Of a DNA stretch of 64,000 nt, positions 16,645 through 25,291 are shown piece after piece. The translations under genes and the position numbers were made by a program. Below the pieces are notes generated by a model. That model made no database searches. It had not been told where the DNA came from and saw only the letters and a program-made list of their open reading frames with translations. The stretch covers positions 124,001 to 188,000 of the forward strand of contig NZ_LQBD01000036.1 of the NCBI RefSeq assembly GCF_046630315.1, in the 5' to 3' direction. Numbering within the stretch: the first letter of the stretch is position 1; every line of letters begins with the position of its first letter. Origin of the DNA: Brucella anthropi_A. Lineage in GTDB: Bacteria > Pseudomonadota > Alphaproteobacteria > Rhizobiales > Rhizobiaceae.

Positions 16645-19581
16645 TCAATGCGCTTCGTCCCAGTTATGCGCCGCCCTTGCGTCCACATGCAGAGGAACCG
16701 CGAGCGAGACGGCGGGCATGGCCGCATTTTCCATCACGCGGCGCACGACGGGAATAGTCTTTTCCACTTCATTTTCAGGCACTTCGAAGATGAGTTCGTC
16801 GTGGACCTGCAACAGCATACGCGCGGCGAGATTTTCCGCCGCCAGCGCATCTTCCATGCGGATCATAGCGCGGCGGATGATATCGGCGGCTGAACCCTGG
16901 ATCGGCGCATTGATGGCCGCACGCTCGTTGAAGGCGCGGACCTGCGGATTGGACGCCCTGATATCCGGGTAGTGCGCGCGGCGACCGAAAATGGTTTCGA
17001 CATAGCCATGCTCGCGCGCGAAAGCCTTGGTCGCCTCCATATAATCCTTGATGCCGGGGAAACGCTCGAAATAGGTGCGGATATATTGTCCAGCCTCCTC
17101 ACGCGGGATGGAAAGCTGGTTGGCCAGACCGAAGGCGGAAATGCCGTAGATAATGCCGAAATTGATCGCCTTGGCGCGGCGGCGCACTTCCGAAGGCATG
17201 CCTTCGACCGGAACGCCGAACATTTCCGACGCCGTCATGGCGTGAATGTCGATGCCGTCGGCAAAAGCCTGCTTCAATTGCGCAATGTCGGCTACATGCG
17301 CGAGCACGCGCAACTCGATCTGGCTGTAGTCGGCGGAGATCAGCTTGTTGCCGGGCTCGGCGATGAAGGCTGTCCTGATCTTGCGCCCCTCGGCGGTGCG
17401 CACCGGAATATTCTGCAAATTGGGCTCGGACGAGGAAAGCCGCCCCGTCGAGGTGGACGCCATCGCATAGGATGTATGGACGCGCCTGGTCCGGGGGTTG
17501 ATGAAACCCGGCAGCGCATCCGTATAGGTGGATTTGAGCTTGGTGAGCTGGCGCCAGTCCACGATCTTGCGCGGCAGCGGATGGCCTTCTGCGGCAAGGT
17601 CTTCCAGCACCTGCGCGGAGGTCGACCACTGGCCGGTCTTCGTCTTGGACGCACCCGGAAGCCCCATCTTGCCGAAGAGAATATCGCCAAGCTGCTTGGG
17701 CGATCCTATGGTGAATTTCTCGCCCGCCAGTTCGTAAATTTCGTCTTCATAGGCAGCGGCAGCCTGCGCCAGATCGCCGGAAAGGCGTGAAAGCACCTGC
17801 CGGTCGACGGCGATGCCGCGCTCTTCCATGCGCGCCAGCACATCGATCAGCGGACGTTCCAGGCGCTCATAGACCGACATCAGCCCTTCGGCGGCAAGAC
17901 GCGGCTTCAACACCAGCCACAGCCGCAGCGTGACATCGGCATCCTCGGCGGCATAGGCCGTCGCACGATCGATATCCACCATGTCGAAAGTGACCATGCT
18001 CTTGCCGCTTCCCGCCACATCCTTATAGGCAATCGGCGTGTGGCCAAGCCAGCGCTCGGACAGCGGGTCCATGCCGTGGCTGCCGGTGCCCGCATCCACA
18101 ACATAGGAAATCAGCATCGTATCGTCGAAGGCAACGGTGTTGATGCCATGGCGGCGCATGACCAGCCAGTCATATTTCATGTTCTGCGCGATCTTGAGGA
18201 CGGAAGCATCCTCCAGCACAGGTTTCAGCACGGCCAGCGCTTCGCCCAGCGGAATTTGCCCCTCGACCATGCCGCCGCCAAGAAGATCACCCGCACCGGA
18301 CTTGTGCTGCAACGGCACATAGGCGGCCTTGCCCGGCGCCAGCGCCAGCGAAAAGCCGACAAGCTCGGCCTGCATGGGATCGACCGATGTGGTTTCGGTG
18401 TCGAAAGCCACGAGGCCGGTTTCCACCGCCTCGGCCAGCCATTGCTTCAGCGTCGCCATATCGCGGATGCAGGTATAGGCGCTGGTATCGATCTTCTGCG
18501 CGGTGGCTTCCGCCGCCCGCCTTTCCGCGAGCGCCTTCGGCGCATAGCCCTGATCGGACCCGGCGGCCGTGGGTGCCAAGACCGGTTGCGATGCAGCAGC
18601 AGCGGCCTTTTCGGGAACATCGACATCGGGGCCATGGGCATCCGCACCCCAGTCAGTCTCCACATGGCAGGGTTCGACCGCCGATGCATCCGTGTCGGTC
18701 GCCTCGGCCACGCGGCGGGTGAGCGAGGTGAATTCCATGGCCTTCAGGAAACCGATCAGCTTCGGTCCGTTCTGCGGCTCCAGCACGAGCCCATCCAGAT
18801 CGACATCCAGCGGCACATCGGTCTTGAGCGTCACCAGTTCGCGCGCGATCTTCGTCTGGCCGGCAAAGGCCAGAATGTTTTCGCGGCGCTTGTTCTGCTT
18901 GATTTCAGAAGCGCGGGCCAAAAGCGTGTCGAGATCGCCAAACTCCTCCAGCAGCTGCGCCGCCGTCTTCGGGCCGATGCCGGGAATGCCGGGAACATTG
19001 TCGGTGCTGTCGCCGGTCAGCGATTGCAGGTCAATCATCTTTTCCGGCGGCACGCCCCATTTCTCGATCACTTCCGGGATCGAAATCTGCTTGTCCTTCA
19101 TGCTGTCATACATCGACACGGCTGGTGTCACGAGCTGCATGAGGTCCTTGTCGGAGGAGACGATGGTGACATCGCCGCCTGCTTCCTCGGCCAGACGCGC
19201 ATATGTGGCGATGAGATCGTCCGCTTCGAAACCTTCCTTCTCGATACAAGGCAGATTGAAGGCGCGTGTCGCCTGCCGGATGAGGCCGAATTGCGGGACC
19301 AGATCCTCCGGCGGCGCGGTGCGGTTTGCCTTGTAATCGGGATAAAGCGCGTTGCGGAACGTCTTTGACGAATAGTCGAAAATGACCGCGAAATGGGTCG
19401 GCACCACGCCGACATCGGTATTGCGCGCATCCTTCAACAGCTTCCACAGCATGTTGCAGAAGCCGGAAACCGCGCCCACGGGCAGACCGTCCGTCTTGCG
19501 GGTCAGCGGTGGCAGGGCATGATAGGCGCGGAAAATATAGCCCGAGCCGTCAACGAGAAAGAGATGATCGCCTTTTTTCAT
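16645..19581 (-). CDS. polA: DNA polymerase I
   Basis: Predicted 978-residue polymerase. The N-terminal 5'-3' exonuclease (FLVDGSGYIFRAYHALPPLT, then VTIVSSDKDLMQLV and SLTGDSTDNVPGIPGIGPKTAAQLL) is followed by a 3'-5' exonuclease that keeps its catalytic acids (FDTETTSVDP, YAAEDADVTL). The polymerase domain follows (YSQIELRVLAHVA, RRRAKAINFGIIYG, LLQVHDELIFE). All three activities therefore look intact. Length fits the family. It is divergent from the M20 peptidase gene, sharing a 410-base spacer. Confidence 0.97.
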   Translation of the reverse strand: MKKGDHLFLVDGSGYIFRAYHALPPLTRKTDGLPVGAVSGFCNMLWKLLKDARNTDVGVVPTHFAVIFDYSSKTFRNALYPDYKANRTAPPEDLVPQFGLIRQATRAFNLPCIEKEGFEADDLIATYARLAEEAGGDVTIVSSDKDLMQLVTPAVSMYDSMKDKQISIPEVIEKWGVPPEKMIDLQSLTGDSTDNVPGIPGIGPKTAAQLLEEFGDLDTLLARASEIKQNKRRENILAFAGQTKIARELVTLKTDVPLDVDLDGLVLEPQNGPKLIGFLKAMEFTSLTRRVAEATDTDASAVEPCHVETDWGADAHGPDVDVPEKAAAAASQPVLAPTAAGSDQGYAPKALAERRAAEATAQKIDTSAYTCIRDMATLKQWLAEAVETGLVAFDTETTSVDPMQAELVGFSLALAPGKAAYVPLQHKSGAGDLLGGGMVEGQIPLGEALAVLKPVLEDASVLKIAQNMKYDWLVMRRHGINTVAFDDTMLISYVVDAGTGSHGMDPLSERWLGHTPIAYKDVAGSGKSMVTFDMVDIDRATAYAAEDADVTLRLWLVLKPRLAAEGLMSVYERLERPLIDVLARMEERGIAVDRQVLSRLSGDLAQAAAAYEDEIYELAGEKFTIGSPKQLGDILFGKMGLPGASKTKTGQWSTSAQVLEDLAAEGHPLPRKIVDWRQLTKLKSTYTDALPGFINPRTRRVHTSYAMASTSTGRLSSSEPNLQNIPVRTAEGRKIRTAFIAEPGNKLISADYSQIELRVLAHVADIAQLKQAFADGIDIHAMTASEMFGVPVEGMPSEVRRRAKAINFGIIYGISAFGLANQLSIPREEAGQYIRTYFERFPGIKDYMEATKAFAREHGYVETIFGRRAHYPDIRASNPQVRAFNERAAINAPIQGSAADIIRRAMIRMEDALAAENLAARMLLQVHDELIFEVPENEVEKTIPVVRRVMENAAMPAVSLAVPLHVDARAAHNWDEAH

Positions 19582-19803
19582 ACGGTAGAATTAGAGGAAA
19601 GCGGCCATAAAGGAAACCGCTCCCATGTCAGGAGAAACATCCGTCCACGTGAAAGAAATCCATCACGTCGCGATAACACGTTTGTTACAGATTTGTAATC
19701 TTCCGTGCCCTTGAATAGCCACAGTTGAAAGGCCAAATTCAGGTCATCGACAATTCGTCGGTCGCCGGTTTTCTGACCCGTCCCCCGTTGGATGCCGGAT
19801 GTT

Positions 19804-19838
19804 AGCGGCAGCCTCATTCCCCTCTCCGGGCTGCCGCT
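19804..19838 (+). repeat. 10-bp perfect stem-loop upstream of the M20 peptidase
   Basis: AGCGGCAGCC (19804-19813) is perfectly complementary to GGCTGCCGCT (19829-19838), with a 15-base pyrimidine-rich loop. It has only a short T-run after it. It lies in a divergent spacer where no terminator for the flanking genes is expected, so it may belong to a leader or a small RNA. Confidence 0.5.
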
Positions 19839-19854
19839 TTGAGTGTAGTGATAT

Positions 19855-19887
19855 GGCCGCTGTGGTAACCCCCTCACCGCAGCGGCC
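19855..19887 (+). repeat. second stem-loop upstream of the M20 peptidase
   Basis: GGCCGCTG (19855-19862) pairs with CAGCGGCC (19880-19887); further pairs are possible with one wobble. It follows the hairpin at 19804-19838 by 16 bases. No long T-run follows. Confidence 0.5.
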
Positions 19888-19991
19888 AATTCATTTTCAG
19901 GCGGATATCCCTCTCTCGAATTGGGTTTCTTATTGATGGCGCTGGTTGTAGTGTGCCGCCAGTTTACGTTACGACTCGTCAGGAAGCATCC

Positions 19992-21371
<1,380 letters not shown>

Positions 21372-21401
<30 letters not shown>

Positions 21402-21440
21402 GGCAAGAATCATAGCGGCCGTCGCCGCGAAATAAGGACA
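21372..21440. repeat. 34-bp imperfect tandem duplication of the peptidase 3' end
   Basis: AGAATCATGGCGACCATCGC at 21372 recurs 34 bases later as AGAATCATAGCGGCCGTCGC at 21406, continuing through the stop codon (AAATAG versus AAATAA). Roughly five substitutions separate the copies. The second copy is outside the gene. Confidence 0.7.
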
Positions 21441-21445
21441 ACTGA

Positions 21446-22063
21446 ATGACTATCCGTTTTCACAAAAACGATTTGCCGAACCTTGACCATTATCAGGTGG
21501 ACGCGGTCGCCATCGACACCGAAACGCTGGGCCTGAACCCGCATCGCGACCGGCTTTGCGTGGTGCAGATTTCACCCGGCGACGGCACGGCGGACGTGAT
21601 CCAGATCGAGGCCGGGCAGAAAAAGGCGCCCAATCTGGTGAAGCTTCTGAAGGATCGCTCGATCACCAAGATCTTTCATTTCGGCCGCTTTGATCTTGCC
21701 GTGCTGGCGCAGGCTTTCGGCACCATGCCGCAGCCGGTGTTCTGCACCAAGATCGCATCGAAGCTTACCCGCACCTATACGGACCGTCACGGCCTGAAGG
21801 AGCTTTGCAGTGAGCTTCTGGAGGTTTCGATCTCCAAGCAGCAGCAGTCTTCCGACTGGGCAGCCGAAGTCCTGTCACAGGCACAGCTTGAATATGCCGC
21901 CTCGGATGTTCTTTATCTCCACCGCCTGAAGGCGGTTCTGGAACAGCGGCTTGAGCGCGATGGCCGCACGAAACAGGCCGAGGCCTGCTTCAAGTTCCTG
22001 CCGACGCGCTCGGAACTCGACCTCATGGGCTGGCCGGAAGACGATATTTTCGCGCATTCGTGA
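21446..22063 (+). CDS. rnd: ribonuclease D
   Basis: Predicted 205-residue 3'-5' exoribonuclease of the DEDDy class. The acidic residues are in AIDTETLGLNPHRDRLCVVQ, HFGRFDLAVL and YAASDVLYLHRLK. It is much shorter than E. coli RNase D because the HRDC domains are absent, which is common in Rhizobiales. It probably trims tRNA or other stable RNA 3' ends. The start follows the M20 peptidase by 44 bases on the same strand, so they are likely co-transcribed. Confidence 0.91.
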   Translation: MTIRFHKNDLPNLDHYQVDAVAIDTETLGLNPHRDRLCVVQISPGDGTADVIQIEAGQKKAPNLVKLLKDRSITKIFHFGRFDLAVLAQAFGTMPQPVFCTKIASKLTRTYTDRHGLKELCSELLEVSISKQQQSSDWAAEVLSQAQLEYAASDVLYLHRLKAVLEQRLERDGRTKQAEACFKFLPTRSELDLMGWPEDDIFAHS

Positions 22064-22068
22064 TGCAA

Positions 22069-23184
22069 TCAAACGGCGGCGGCGGCCGCCGTTTTCTTTT
22101 GCGGCACCGGATCGATAGAGGCCCAGCCGGGGCGATGGAACAGAAACTTTCCGTAACCGCTCCACCGGATAAGGCCATAAAGAATGACAGGCCCAATGAC
22201 GCCGCTTGCGGTGGTCAGCAGCGAGACGGTGCCGATATCGCCGATCCCGAGTTTCAACAGCACCGTGCGGGCGATCGCCATGGGCAGGAAGAAAGCCAGA
22301 TAGACGACGATCGAATGCGCGCCGAGCCAGCTCAAGCCGCGATGCAGCCAGTTTCCGGCGGGGAGCAGGCTCAAAAGCGAAGAGACGGCGATGATCGCCA
22401 GCGCGCCCACCAATCCGAGCAAAAGTGAAACCACCGGCAGATCGCCGATAGCGCCGCGCCCATCCAGAAGGTCGCCTGCGGGCGGGATCAGAGCGGCCAG
22501 GCCTTCAGGTACGGGCATGAAGACGAGCTTATATTCCACAAAGCCCCAGACAAGCAGACCGGCCATGCCGATAAGCGGGCGCTGACGCAGCCAGTCCGCG
22601 GCCCGGAAAATGGCGGGTGCAAAGGCATAACCCGCATAGAAATAGACGAAGCGCGAGCAGAATTCGTCCACCATGACCCAGCCTGTATGGATCGGCAGCA
22701 TCTCCAGAAATGCCAGCGCCGTGAAGGCACCCCCCACCGGCACACGCTTCAAAAGCCGCGTCACGATGAAGAATACCGGCAGGATATAGATGAACCAGAG
22801 CGTCCCGAACGGCTCGATGAATGCCATCAGATAGGCCAGCACCACACCGGAAACTCCGGTTTCGCCGGCAATGGCGGGTGCCTTGAAGGCAAACTGGATC
22901 GTCAGCCACAGAATATAGAAATAGAGAAAGTGCACCACCTTGCGGTCAAGATAGCGCCGCCACGGCCTGTCGATGACAAGACCGAGAAACAGGCCCGATA
23001 TCATGAAGAAATCCGGCATGCGAAAAGGCTTGGCGAAGGCGACCACATAATGCATCCAGCCCTGCGCCCCGGCTGCCTTTTCCACACCCAGCGTCGAATG
23101 CATCATGACAACGAAGATGATGCAGATACCCTTGGCAATATCGACCCAGTCGACCCGCCCGTTCACGCCCTTCGTGCCACGCAT
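22069..23184 (-). CDS. acyltransferase 3-family membrane protein
   Basis: Predicted 371-residue inner-membrane protein with about ten transmembrane helices. The N-terminus DWVDIAKGICIIFVVMMHST carries the family's Asp...His pattern (catalytic-type His in MMHS). RMPDFFMISGLFLGLVIDR is the typical second motif. Such proteins O-acylate surface or periplasmic glycans (OafA, NodX, OpgC relatives). A target such as succinylated cyclic glucan or lipopolysaccharide is possible here but unproven. The C-terminus KKTAAAAAV is encoded by the hairpin of the rnd terminator. Convergent with rnd. Confidence 0.85.
   Translation of the reverse strand: MRGTKGVNGRVDWVDIAKGICIIFVVMMHSTLGVEKAAGAQGWMHYVVAFAKPFRMPDFFMISGLFLGLVIDRPWRRYLDRKVVHFLYFYILWLTIQFAFKAPAIAGETGVSGVVLAYLMAFIEPFGTLWFIYILPVFFIVTRLLKRVPVGGAFTALAFLEMLPIHTGWVMVDEFCSRFVYFYAGYAFAPAIFRAADWLRQRPLIGMAGLLVWGFVEYKLVFMPVPEGLAALIPPAGDLLDGRGAIGDLPVVSLLLGLVGALAIIAVSSLLSLLPAGNWLHRGLSWLGAHSIVVYLAFFLPMAIARTVLLKLGIGDIGTVSLLTTASGVIGPVILYGLIRWSGYGKFLFHRPGWASIDPVPQKKTAAAAAV
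22071..22095 (+). terminator. rnd terminator embedded in the convergent acyltransferase gene
   Basis: AAACGGCGGC (22071-22080) pairs perfectly with GCCGCCGTTT (22085-22094) around GGCG and is followed by a T-rich run. It begins 8 bases after the rnd stop. The same bases encode the last residues (Ala-rich, AAAAAV) of the acyltransferase on the other strand. Confidence 0.75.
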
Positions 23185-23355
23185 TTCCTGTTTCCCCGCC
23201 AGTTGTGCTGCTTTCTATAACCTGAACGACGGCGAAATTATATCCTGAAGAACCGGCATAGGCCTGCCCTCGATTGCGCGGGTCGAAGTCAACCGTGTTT
23301 GCCGGGTGCTCACGGGAACGTGTAACGCGCAGGCGACATTCCCCTTGCTGTGACC

Positions 23356-23375
23356 CGTTTGCTACAGACTTTTAG
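23356..23375 (+). promoter_or_regulatory. motif shared by the first omp25-like promoter and the polA spacer
   Basis: CGTTTGCTACAGACTTTTAG is nearly the same as CGTTTGTTACAGATTTGTAA at 19679-19698. It lies about 60-80 bases upstream of the first Omp25-like start. A possible -10 TATATT follows at 23388. The regulator is unknown. Confidence 0.35.
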
Positions 23376-23436
23376 AAGCAATCCCTTATATTAGGGACAA
23401 ATAATGGTTCTTAAGACTTTCCTTTGGAGGTTTATC

Positions 23437-24105
23437 ATGAAGCTCAAGGCCCTTCTTCTTGCATCGACTGTCGCCCTCGTGGCCGCCACGGGCGCCAAGG
23501 CTGCCGACGCCGTCATCGAACAGGAGCCAGCTCCGGTTGTGGTTGCTCCGACCTTTACCTGGAACGGTGCCTATATCGGTGGCCAGATCGGCTATGGCTG
23601 GGGCAAGTCCAAGTTTGATGATAGCTTCGATACGCTCGAACTGAAGCCGGACGGTTTCCTCGGCGGCCTTTATGCCGGTTACAATTTTGACCTCGGCAAC
23701 AATGTCGTTCTCGGCATTGACGGTGACGCCACTTACAACAACCTGAAGGATGACTTTACCGGACTTGGCGGCTCCGTCGATACAAGGCTTCGCTGGTCGG
23801 GTGCCGTTCGTGCCCGCGCTGGCTATGCGTTTGATCGCTTCCTGCCTTATATCGCAGGTGGTGTAGCCTTTGGACAGGTCAAGACCAGCGGCGATGTTGA
23901 TGGCATCGGCTTCTCCGAAAGCAAGACGCTCACCGGCTGGACCGCAGGCGCTGGCGTTGACTATGCCGCAACTGACAATGTGATCCTTCGCCTTGAATAT
24001 CGCTACACCGACTATGGCGACAAAGACATCGATTTCGCTGGTGCGAACGTCAATCAGGACTTCAGGACCAATGAAGTTCGTCTCGGCGTCGCATACAAGT
24101 TCTAA
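23437..24105 (+). CDS. omp25c: Omp25/Omp31-family outer-membrane protein (first paralogue)
   Basis: Predicted 222-residue outer-membrane beta-barrel. A signal peptide (MKLKALLLASTVALVAATGAKA, cleaved before ADAVIEQEP) is followed by an eight-strand barrel: TWNGAYIGGQIGYGWGKSK, GGLYAGYNFDLGNNVVLGIDGDATY, RARAGYAFDRFLPYIAGG, GWTAGAGVDYAATDNVILRLEYRYTDYGD. It ends in the classic C-terminal Phe signature VRLGVAYKF. TGGAGG lies 6 bases before the ATG; the upstream in-frame ATG at 23404 is rejected. The symbol omp25c is from memory of gene order next to cgs in Brucella and is less sure than the family. Confidence 0.85.
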   Translation: MKLKALLLASTVALVAATGAKAADAVIEQEPAPVVVAPTFTWNGAYIGGQIGYGWGKSKFDDSFDTLELKPDGFLGGLYAGYNFDLGNNVVLGIDGDATYNNLKDDFTGLGGSVDTRLRWSGAVRARAGYAFDRFLPYIAGGVAFGQVKTSGDVDGIGFSESKTLTGWTAGAGVDYAATDNVILRLEYRYTDYGDKDIDFAGANVNQDFRTNEVRLGVAYKF

Positions 24106-24126
24106 TTCGATCGAACATGTCTGGAA

Positions 24127-24154
24127 AAGGCCCTGCTTCGCGGGGCCTTTTTTT
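24127..24154 (+). terminator. intrinsic terminator after the first Omp25-like gene
   Basis: AAGGCCC (24127-24133) pairs with GGGCCTT around TGCTTCGCG, followed by seven or more T's. Confidence 0.85.
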
Positions 24155-24159
24155 GTTAC

Positions 24160-24370
24160 CCATACCTCAAATTATTGCGATCAAATTTAATAATATCTAA
24201 AATATATCTATCAATCTATATTTAGATTTAAATGAAAATATAATATAAAATCAGACTAACAATATTTTATATGTAACATAACGCCAAATCAATACTGATG
24301 TTGCCGTTATGTTACATACATTCTCGCCAATCGGTACTACATACCCTGCCGTCTCAATTATATTTTCTAG
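24160..24370. promoter_or_regulatory. AT-rich promoter region of the second Omp25-like gene, with 14-bp inverted repeat
   Basis: The spacer between the two porin-like genes is strongly AT-rich from about 24165 to 24280. It ends in the perfect inverted repeat TATGTAACATAACG (24270-24283) and CGTTATGTTACATA (24305-24318), separated by 21 bases. Two half-sites two helical turns apart, about 60 bases upstream of the start codon, suggest a dimeric or cooperative regulator. The identity of that regulator is not visible. Confidence 0.55.
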
Positions 24371-24379
24371 GAGTTTTCG

Positions 24380-25072
24380 ATGAAGATCAAAATTTTACTG
24401 AGTGCCTCCCTGCTCGCAGTTGTTGCCAGCACCGGCGCGTACGCCGCAGACGCAATCACCGCACAGGAACCAGCCCCGATGGCCGTGGCTCCGGTCTTTT
24501 CCTGGGGCGGTGCTTATATCGGTGGTGAAGTCGGCTGGGGCTGGGCTCGCTCCAAACTTGACGACAAGTCCAACGGCCAATCCAGCGAATTCAAGCCGAA
24601 CGGTTTCATCGGCGGCGTCTATGCCGGCTATAACTTCGACATGGGCAACAATGTCATTCTCGGTGTCGACGGCAACTTCGACTATGACAACATGAAGAAG
24701 TCGCATGACTATATCTCAAGCGGCAACGCCGTTCAGACCTCGGCTGAAACGAAACTGCAATGGTCGGGCGCGGTGCGTGCACGTGCTGGCTATGCCGTTG
24801 ACCGTTTCATGCCTTACATCGCCGGTGGTGTTGCCTTTGGCGGCGTGAAGAACTCGCTCAATGTCGGCGGCAGCAGCTATAGCAGCGACAAGACCCTGAC
24901 CGGCTGGACCGCAGGCGCCGGTATCGACTATGCCGCGACCGACAATATCCTGCTCCGCCTCGAATATCGCTACACCGATTTCGGCAAGAAGGACTTCGGT
25001 TTGGGCGACTACAACACCCGCGGCTCGTTCAAGACCAACGATATCCGCCTCGGCGTCGCTTACAAGTTCTAA
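24380..25072 (+). CDS. omp25d: Omp25/Omp31-family outer-membrane protein (second paralogue)
   Basis: Predicted 230-residue outer-membrane beta-barrel, a clear tandem paralogue of the preceding gene. Signal peptide MKIKILLSASLLAVVASTGAYA, then ADAITAQEPAPMAVAPVFSW and barrel strands GAYIGGEVGWGWARSK, GFIGGVYAGYNFDMGNN, RARAGYAVDRFMPYIAGG, GWTAGAGIDYAATDNILLRL, ending IRLGVAYKF. The two proteins differ mainly in predicted loops. TAGGAG precedes the ATG. Omp25-family proteins shape the Brucella outer membrane and dampen TNF-alpha responses; whether this member does is unknown. The c/d symbols are assigned from remembered synteny. Confidence 0.85.
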   Translation: MKIKILLSASLLAVVASTGAYAADAITAQEPAPMAVAPVFSWGGAYIGGEVGWGWARSKLDDKSNGQSSEFKPNGFIGGVYAGYNFDMGNNVILGVDGNFDYDNMKKSHDYISSGNAVQTSAETKLQWSGAVRARAGYAVDRFMPYIAGGVAFGGVKNSLNVGGSSYSSDKTLTGWTAGAGIDYAATDNILLRLEYRYTDFGKKDFGLGDYNTRGSFKTNDIRLGVAYKF

Positions 25073-25094
25073 GCACAGCCCGAGAGGAATTGAG

Positions 25095-25124
25095 AAAAGG
25101 CTCCGCTTCGGCGGAGCCTTTTTT
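25095..25124 (+). terminator. intrinsic terminator after the second Omp25-like gene
   Basis: AAAAGGCTCCGC (25095-25106) and GCGGAGCCTTTT form a perfect 12-bp stem around a TTCG tetraloop, with a T-run. Confidence 0.9.
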
Positions 25125-25291
25125 GTGCATGCATGATTTACATCCCTTTAAACTGCCGTATTTATCCTGCACCGGATTAGGCCCTTATTTGCTTTTGCGG
25201 CGCAAAATCCCGTAAAGCACTCAATGACAATAAATTTCACCGGCCTGCTTCACGATGGGACCGGCGAGCGGGTGGGCGGATCTAGGCTGAC

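Larger units (their letters stand above)
19582..19991. other. intergenic spacer polA / M20 peptidase with two hairpins
   Basis: This divergent spacer of 410 bases holds TTACA-GATT-TGTAA (19685-19698), a dyad in a polA-proximal position. It also holds two strong stem-loops at 19804-19838 and 19855-19887, described separately. A 16-codon frame, ATG 19791 to TGA, runs across the first hairpin. No longer convincing gene is seen. Confidence 0.5.
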
